NCBI GenBank assembly: GCA_046727435.1
Contig: JBKPCR010000403.1
Location: forward strand, 1 to 9,764
Reading direction: 5' to 3'
Source of the DNA: CAVPRW01 sp046727435 [NCBI: bacterium]
GTDB taxonomy: Bacteria; Tectomicrobia; Entotheonellia; J063
Length of the DNA stretch: 9,764 nt
Part shown: piece after piece, positions 7,354-9,764 of the stretch
Layout of the letters: each line of letters opens with the position of its first letter
How positions within the stretch are numbered: position 1 is the first letter of the stretch
Program-made: the position numbers and the translations under genes
Notes under the pieces: model-generated
Told to the model about the DNA's origin: nothing
What the model saw: the letters and a program-made list of their open reading frames with translations, nothing else
The model's database searches: none

Positions 7354-7361
7354 TCACCTCC
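7354..7361 (-). promoter_or_regulatory. Ribosome binding site abutting the stop codon of the RadA-like gene
   Basis: On the minus strand GGAGGTGA contains the Shine-Dalgarno GGAGG (7361-7357) followed at once by the TGA stop (7356-7354) of the upstream gene. The next ATG is at 7347. Ribosomes finishing the first gene are placed to start the second. Confidence 0.7.
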
Positions 7362-8040
7362 GACTGTCAGAGCCTTGCATGATGGGAGACGCGGGTAATT
7401 GACGTGGGAGCCTCGGCTTGACAAGCTGTACGTGACGGCGTCCCTCCACGGTGGACACACGAATTCCCAGCTCAACGGCTTTCACCAACTCGCGGACGAA
7501 CAAGGTCCGGCGTGTCCGATAGGCGTCGAGTGCCTGCGCCATCAGGAGCAGTGGGCCTCGTGTGCAGAGGGCTTCAATCTTTCTGAGCACGCGCTGGAAG
7601 AGGAGAAAGGCATCTTTGAACGGCACATTCTCATCAAAAAACGTCGTGCAGGGGCCCAACAGGATGACCAAGCCCACAGATTGTGAGGCTAAGAGTGGAT
7701 CGAGTCGTTCACAGAGCAAGGTGGCTACCTGATGGCAGGTAAACGCGCGGGCGATGTAGATGTGTCGTAGCCAGCGCTTAGGAGGCACTCGGCGCGCTTG
7801 TGCATCGGCGGCGATAGTAGTGACATCGAAGGCCATCGCCCCATCGATGACGGCGACGGCGATCCCGCGATTGACGGCTGCGGCCGCGGTGCGCACGGCG
7901 ATGCGGGCCACACTGGCATCGCCCCAAAGCAGGGCGGAGCGCGCCTGCGACGGTGGCGGTGGGACGGGGTGGATGGCAAGGAAGGGGGGCAAGGTGGCAT
8001 GTTGGGCAAGGACCATCGGCCGTATGGTATAGGTTGTCAT
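7354..8040 (-). CDS. RadA/Rad51-like protein lacking Walker motifs (ImuA-like position)
   Basis: 228 residues from ATG 8040; the open frame extends upstream but would overlap lexA with unrelated sequence. The RecA/RadA core fold is recognisable. ALLWGDASVARIAV (36-49) sits where Walker A (GxxxxGKT) should be but lacks the Gly-Lys-Thr. VAVIDGAMAFD (62-72) follows. HIYIARAFTCHQ (93-104) closely resembles the RadA/Rad51 segment ARAFN--HQ. SVGLVILLGPCTTFFDE (121-137) is the Walker B strand with its Asp replaced by Gly. A RecA-like helix and strand (FLLFQRVLRKIEAL, then LLLMAQ) complete the core. It is therefore predicted not to hydrolyse ATP. In lexA-imuA-imuB-dnaE2 cassettes ImuA is likewise a RecA-related protein, so this may be a functional counterpart that links polymerase and recombinase filaments. 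It lies 86 bases after lexA. Confidence 0.7.
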   Translation of the reverse strand: MTTYTIRPMVLAQHATLPPFLAIHPVPPPPSQARSALLWGDASVARIAVRTAAAAVNRGIAVAVIDGAMAFDVTTIAADAQARRVPPKRWLRHIYIARAFTCHQVATLLCERLDPLLASQSVGLVILLGPCTTFFDENVPFKDAFLLFQRVLRKIEALCTRGPLLLMAQALDAYRTRRTLFVRELVKAVELGIRVSTVEGRRHVQLVKPRLPRQLPASPIMQGSDSRR

Positions 8041-8126
8041 GCGGTGATTTCTCTCTGCACAGGACGTTCTAGACGCATTGCTGTCGACGTCTGGGGCGAG
8101 GCCACCCTTAGGCGTGCCTACCCAGC

Positions 8127-8735
8127 TTATGCCGAAAGCGGCCGAAACACAGCGATCACCTTGCCCGCGATGCGGACATGCTGCTCGGGTCGAAGATGGA
8201 TCAAAGGATACCCCTGTTGCTGGTTCTCCGGCTTCAGCCACAACCCGGTGCGGCGGTGCAGCACCGTTTTCACCGTGATCTCTTCATCGATTGCAATCAC
8301 GCCGATGTCGCCGTGCTCAACCCAGGGCTGGGTGCGGACGATGACGTAATCTCCCTCATAAATTTGCCGGTCGATCATACTGTCACCCTTCACCAGCAGG
8401 GCGAAGAGGGTCGAGCGATCCTCCAGTAGACGGTCGATCTCCAGATACCCTTCGATGTTTTCGGTAGCGAGAATCGGCGCCCCGGCGGCCACACGTCCGA
8501 TGATGGGGAGGCCGGCGGGTGGCAGGTGTTCTGCGGCTAAGCGCAGGCCACGATGACGTCGGTCCATGGTCAGCACGCCCTTGCGTTCCAGGGCCTGCAC
8601 ATGCTGGTATGCCGTCCGCACCGTGACCCCCAGTTGTGCGGCGATCTCGCGGTAGCTGGGCGCCTGCGCTGTCCGTTGCATCCGTTGCTGGATGTAGGCC
8701 AGCACCTGGGCTTGCTTGCTGGTCAACTCCTGCAT
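8127..8735 (-). CDS. lexA: LexA SOS-response transcriptional repressor
   Basis: 202 residues. The N-terminal winged helix-turn-helix (about 1-65) includes SYREIAAQLGVTVRTAYQHVQALERKGVL. The C-terminal S24 autoprotease domain has the cleavage site Ala84-Gly85 in GRVAAGAPI, the catalytic Ser119 in VKGDSM and Lys156 in EITVKTV. All self-cleavage residues are therefore present, and RecA filaments should trigger its inactivation after DNA damage. The start is ATG 8735, with AAGGGAG 7 bases upstream. An upstream in-frame ATG (8804) lies inside the promoter and operator and would add 23 residues without family similarity. It is the first gene of the operon that ends with the polymerase, and it is preceded by a promoter overlapped by a palindrome, so autoregulation is likely. 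The recognition helix differs from the E. coli type, consistent with a non-E. coli operator. Confidence 0.95.
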   Translation of the reverse strand: MQELTSKQAQVLAYIQQRMQRTAQAPSYREIAAQLGVTVRTAYQHVQALERKGVLTMDRRHRGLRLAAEHLPPAGLPIIGRVAAGAPILATENIEGYLEIDRLLEDRSTLFALLVKGDSMIDRQIYEGDYVIVRTQPWVEHGDIGVIAIDEEITVKTVLHRRTGLWLKPENQQQGYPLIHLRPEQHVRIAGKVIAVFRPLSA

Positions 8736-8775
8736 GGTCGTTCTCCCTTCTCCACGCTGTGGTGACCCTGAGACG

Positions 8776-8804
8776 AATATATCAACATTTTGTTGATATA
8801 GCAA
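8776..8804 (-). promoter_or_regulatory. Sigma-70 promoter of the lexA-polymerase operon
   Basis: On the minus strand -35 TTGCTA (8804-8799, four of six) and -10 TATATT (8781-8776, five of six) are separated by exactly 17 bases. The start of transcription would be near 8769, about 35 bases before the lexA ATG. Confidence 0.65.
8778..8800. promoter_or_regulatory. Predicted LexA operator (perfect palindrome)
   Basis: TATATCAACA (8778-8787), spacer TTT, TGTTGATATA (8791-8800): two perfect 10-base arms. The palindrome fills the spacer between the -35 and -10 boxes of the lexA promoter, so a bound repressor would block RNA polymerase. It differs from the E. coli (CTGT-N8-ACAG) and Bacillus (GAAC-N4-GTTC) SOS boxes. 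No second copy was seen in this window. Confidence 0.7.
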
Positions 8805-9084
8805 GCATACACCACATCCACACCCCTAAAACCCATATAGACGTCTAGCCAACATGCCACTGCAAGCCTGGGGGGAACTCGTACCACGAGTCCGTGTCGA
8901 TTTTTCTATGGCGACGCAACAGCTGGACTTGTAAGTGGGATGACTCCTCGTGCGCCCGTCGCACTCCTACTCGGAGCTCAAAGCCATTGGCGAGGGGTCA
9001 AGAGCGTGGGAGGACGAGGGAGATGGCACCGACCAGAGCCCAACGGAGACGGCGGCATGGCGGCATCCAGTCCCTGCTGCGCAG
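8805..9084. other. Intergenic stretch between the receiver gene and the lexA promoter
   Basis: About 280 bases. Contents are a 10-base palindrome TAGACGTCTA (8838-8847), a small hairpin with a bulge near 8873-8893, and a tandem GGCGGCAT pair (9051-9066). A 26-codon frame on the plus strand (8854-8934) has no ribosome binding site. Longer open frames on the plus strand have no family character and run into the opposite-strand receiver gene. No convincing gene or terminator is seen. Confidence 0.5.
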
Positions 9085-9459
9085 TTATTGGCCCAACTTC
9101 CCAATCCGCAGATCGAGAAGCTGGGCAATCACTTCGAGCAAGCGGTCTGGAACAAAAGGCTTGGACAGCAAGGGGATCCCCAGGCTCGTCGAGATGTCGA
9201 CCGTGGAGTCATCGGCAAAGGCTGAGATCAGAATGATCTTGACGTGTGGATTGTCGCGTTTCAGGCGTGCGGCCAACTCCGTGCCCAGCAACGAGGGCAT
9301 GCGGACATCGGAGATCACCAGGTCGAAGAGCTGACAGCAGCACATGGTATAGCCCTCGCCGCCATCCGTGGTCCAGATGCCTTCGATCCCCTTGTCCGCC
9401 AGAACCTCGGTCAAAAACTCGCAGAAGGTTTGGTCGTCATCGATGATCAAAGCTCGCAT
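9085..9459 (-). CDS. Single-domain response regulator (CheY-like receiver)
   Basis: 124 residues, a receiver domain only, with no output domain. The acidic triad Asp7-Asp8-Asp9 (LIIDDDQ), the phospho-acceptor Asp51 in LVISDVRMP, Ser79 in IILISAFAD and Lys100 in LLSKPF are all present, so phosphorylation should work. The start is ATG 9459 because GGAGG lies 5 bases before it; upstream in-frame TTG 9498 and ATG 9471 lack good spacing. Three consecutive Cys (40-42) precede the phosphorylation strand, which is unusual. Upstream on the same strand is an NtrC-family regulator, and the intervening sequence holds a sigma-54 promoter, so this gene may be an activated target rather than a simple operon member. 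The cognate kinase is not in the window. It could act by protein contact or phosphate relay. Confidence 0.88.
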   Translation of the reverse strand: MRALIIDDDQTFCEFLTEVLADKGIEGIWTTDGGEGYTMCCCQLFDLVISDVRMPSLLGTELAARLKRDNPHVKIILISAFADDSTVDISTSLGIPLLSKPFVPDRLLEVIAQLLDLRIGKLGQ

Positions 9460-9493
9460 ACACGCCTCCATGTTTGCCCGTATACTCTCCTTA

Positions 9494-9508
9494 TGCAAAA
9501 GGAGTGCC
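9494..9508 (-). promoter_or_regulatory. Predicted sigma-54 promoter of the receiver gene
   Basis: On the minus strand GGCAC, five bases, TTGCA gives the diagnostic GG-N10-GC (-24/-12) spacing and a close fit to the TGGCAC-N5-TTGC consensus; the base before GG is A instead of T. The start would fall near 9483, about 25 bases before the ATG, leaving room for the GGAGG site. Confidence 0.6.
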
Positions 9509-9522
9509 TCAAGGAGAGAGCA

Positions 9523-9576
9523 CCTGCATCCAAGCGATGATGCCTCTCAGGCGCCTGATGCAGGACATCGATGCAG
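9523..9576. promoter_or_regulatory. Possible enhancer (activator-binding) region for the sigma-54 promoter
   Basis: A perfect 12-base palindrome TCAGGCGCCTGA (9547-9558) begins about 40 bases upstream of the -24 element. CCTGCATC (9523-9530) is repeated inverted as GATGCAGG (9557-9564), and GATGCAG recurs at 9570-9576. NtrC-type activators bind such inverted repeats upstream of sigma-54 promoters. Which activator binds here is inference. Confidence 0.35.
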
Positions 9577-9590
9577 ACCGGCTGTGGCGA

Positions 9591-9619
9591 AGTGGTGGAC
9601 CACTGGGGCATTCTGCCCC
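9591..9619 (-). terminator. Tandem hairpins just after the NtrC-type gene
   Basis: GGGGCA/TGCCCC with a 3-base loop (9605-9619) begins within 2 bases of the activator stop codon. It is followed directly by AGTGG/CCACT (9591-9604). No T run follows, so transcription termination is possible but unproven. Confidence 0.3.
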
Positions 9620-9620
9620 G

Positions 9621-9764
9621 TTACGAGTGGCGCACCGGCGCCACGTGGTAGCGTTCGAGCATGCGATACAACGAGCGACGGTCGATATCCAGAATCTCAG
9701 CCGCACGGGAGATATTCCCCTGGGTGGAGTCCAGAACGTGCAGGATATAGCGCTTCTTGACTTC
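9621..9764 (-). CDS. NtrC-family sigma-54 activator, C-terminal Fis-type HTH (partial)
   Basis: The minus-strand frame enters from the window edge and ends at TAA (9623-9621), giving 47 residues. The sequence EVKKRYILHVLDSTQ, GNISRAAEILDIDRRSLYRMLERY is a typical Fis-type helix-turn-helix (HTH_8) as found at the C-terminus of sigma-54-dependent response regulators. Only this DNA-binding end is visible; the expected receiver and AAA+ ATPase domains would be outside the window. The sigma-54 promoter just downstream is consistent with this type of regulator. Which signal it senses cannot be told. Confidence 0.85.
   Translation of the reverse strand, partial: EVKKRYILHVLDSTQGNISRAAEILDIDRRSLYRMLERYHVAPVRHS

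Noticed and set aside
8041-8241. Longer start of the RadA-like gene at 8241
   Set aside because: The extra 67 residues overlap lexA in another frame and look like shadow translation. ATG 8040 gives a sensible start in the intergenic gap.
8736-8804. Longer LexA start at 8804
   Set aside because: The added 23 residues are a translation of the promoter and operator palindrome and have no LexA similarity. ATG 8735 has a good ribosome binding site.
9051-9066. Tandem GGCGGCAT repeat
   Set aside because: Only two 8-base copies in GC-rich DNA; not enough to call a repeat element.
8894-9334. Plus-strand open frames opposite the receiver gene
   Set aside because: Arg/Ser-rich shadow translations overlapping a clear receiver domain on the other strand.

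Overview
This is about 9.8 kb of chromosome-like DNA from a GC-rich, probably Gram-negative bacterium. Supporting signs are a LexA repressor, an NtrC-type regulator with a matching sigma-54 promoter, a BON-domain lipoprotein and a DUF502 membrane protein. The phylum cannot be fixed from the sequence. Nitrospirota or NC10 would fit the mix of genes, but that is a weak guess from memory.

Left part (1-2666, + strand): the C-terminal part of a DUF502 protein, an atypical extended SDR (YeeZ-like), a flavin-reductase-like FMN-binding protein, and a small BON-domain lipoprotein with its own sigma-70 promoter. These look like ordinary housekeeping or accessory genes. A gene-poor stretch (2667-3008) with strong hairpins separates them from the convergent operon that follows.

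Centre (3009-8804, - strand): the notable region. Reading leftwards from one promoter are lexA, a RadA/Rad51-like protein whose Walker A and B motifs are gone, a small helical protein of unknown function whose ribosome binding site abuts the stop codon of the gene before it, and a large family B DNA polymerase. The polymerase resembles the PolB2-type clade with a degenerate exonuclease. It is interrupted at polymerase motif B by a complete 530-residue intein carrying a two-motif LAGLIDADG homing endonuclease. The lexA promoter has a perfect 10+3+10 palindrome lying across its -35/-10 spacer, a likely LexA operator. The layout parallels lexA-imuA-imuB-dnaE2 mutagenesis cassettes, but with a family B polymerase and a RadA-like pseudo-ATPase. 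The inference is an SOS-controlled DNA-repair or translesion module.

Right part (8805-9764, - strand): a stand-alone response-regulator receiver domain preceded by a good GG-N10-GC sigma-54 promoter and a 12-bp palindrome that could be an enhancer site. Upstream of it is the C-terminal Fis-type DNA-binding end of an NtrC-family activator, cut by the window edge. The activator may drive the receiver gene through sigma-54.

No tRNA, rRNA, CRISPR array, insertion sequence or prophage gene was found. The only mobile element is the intein.
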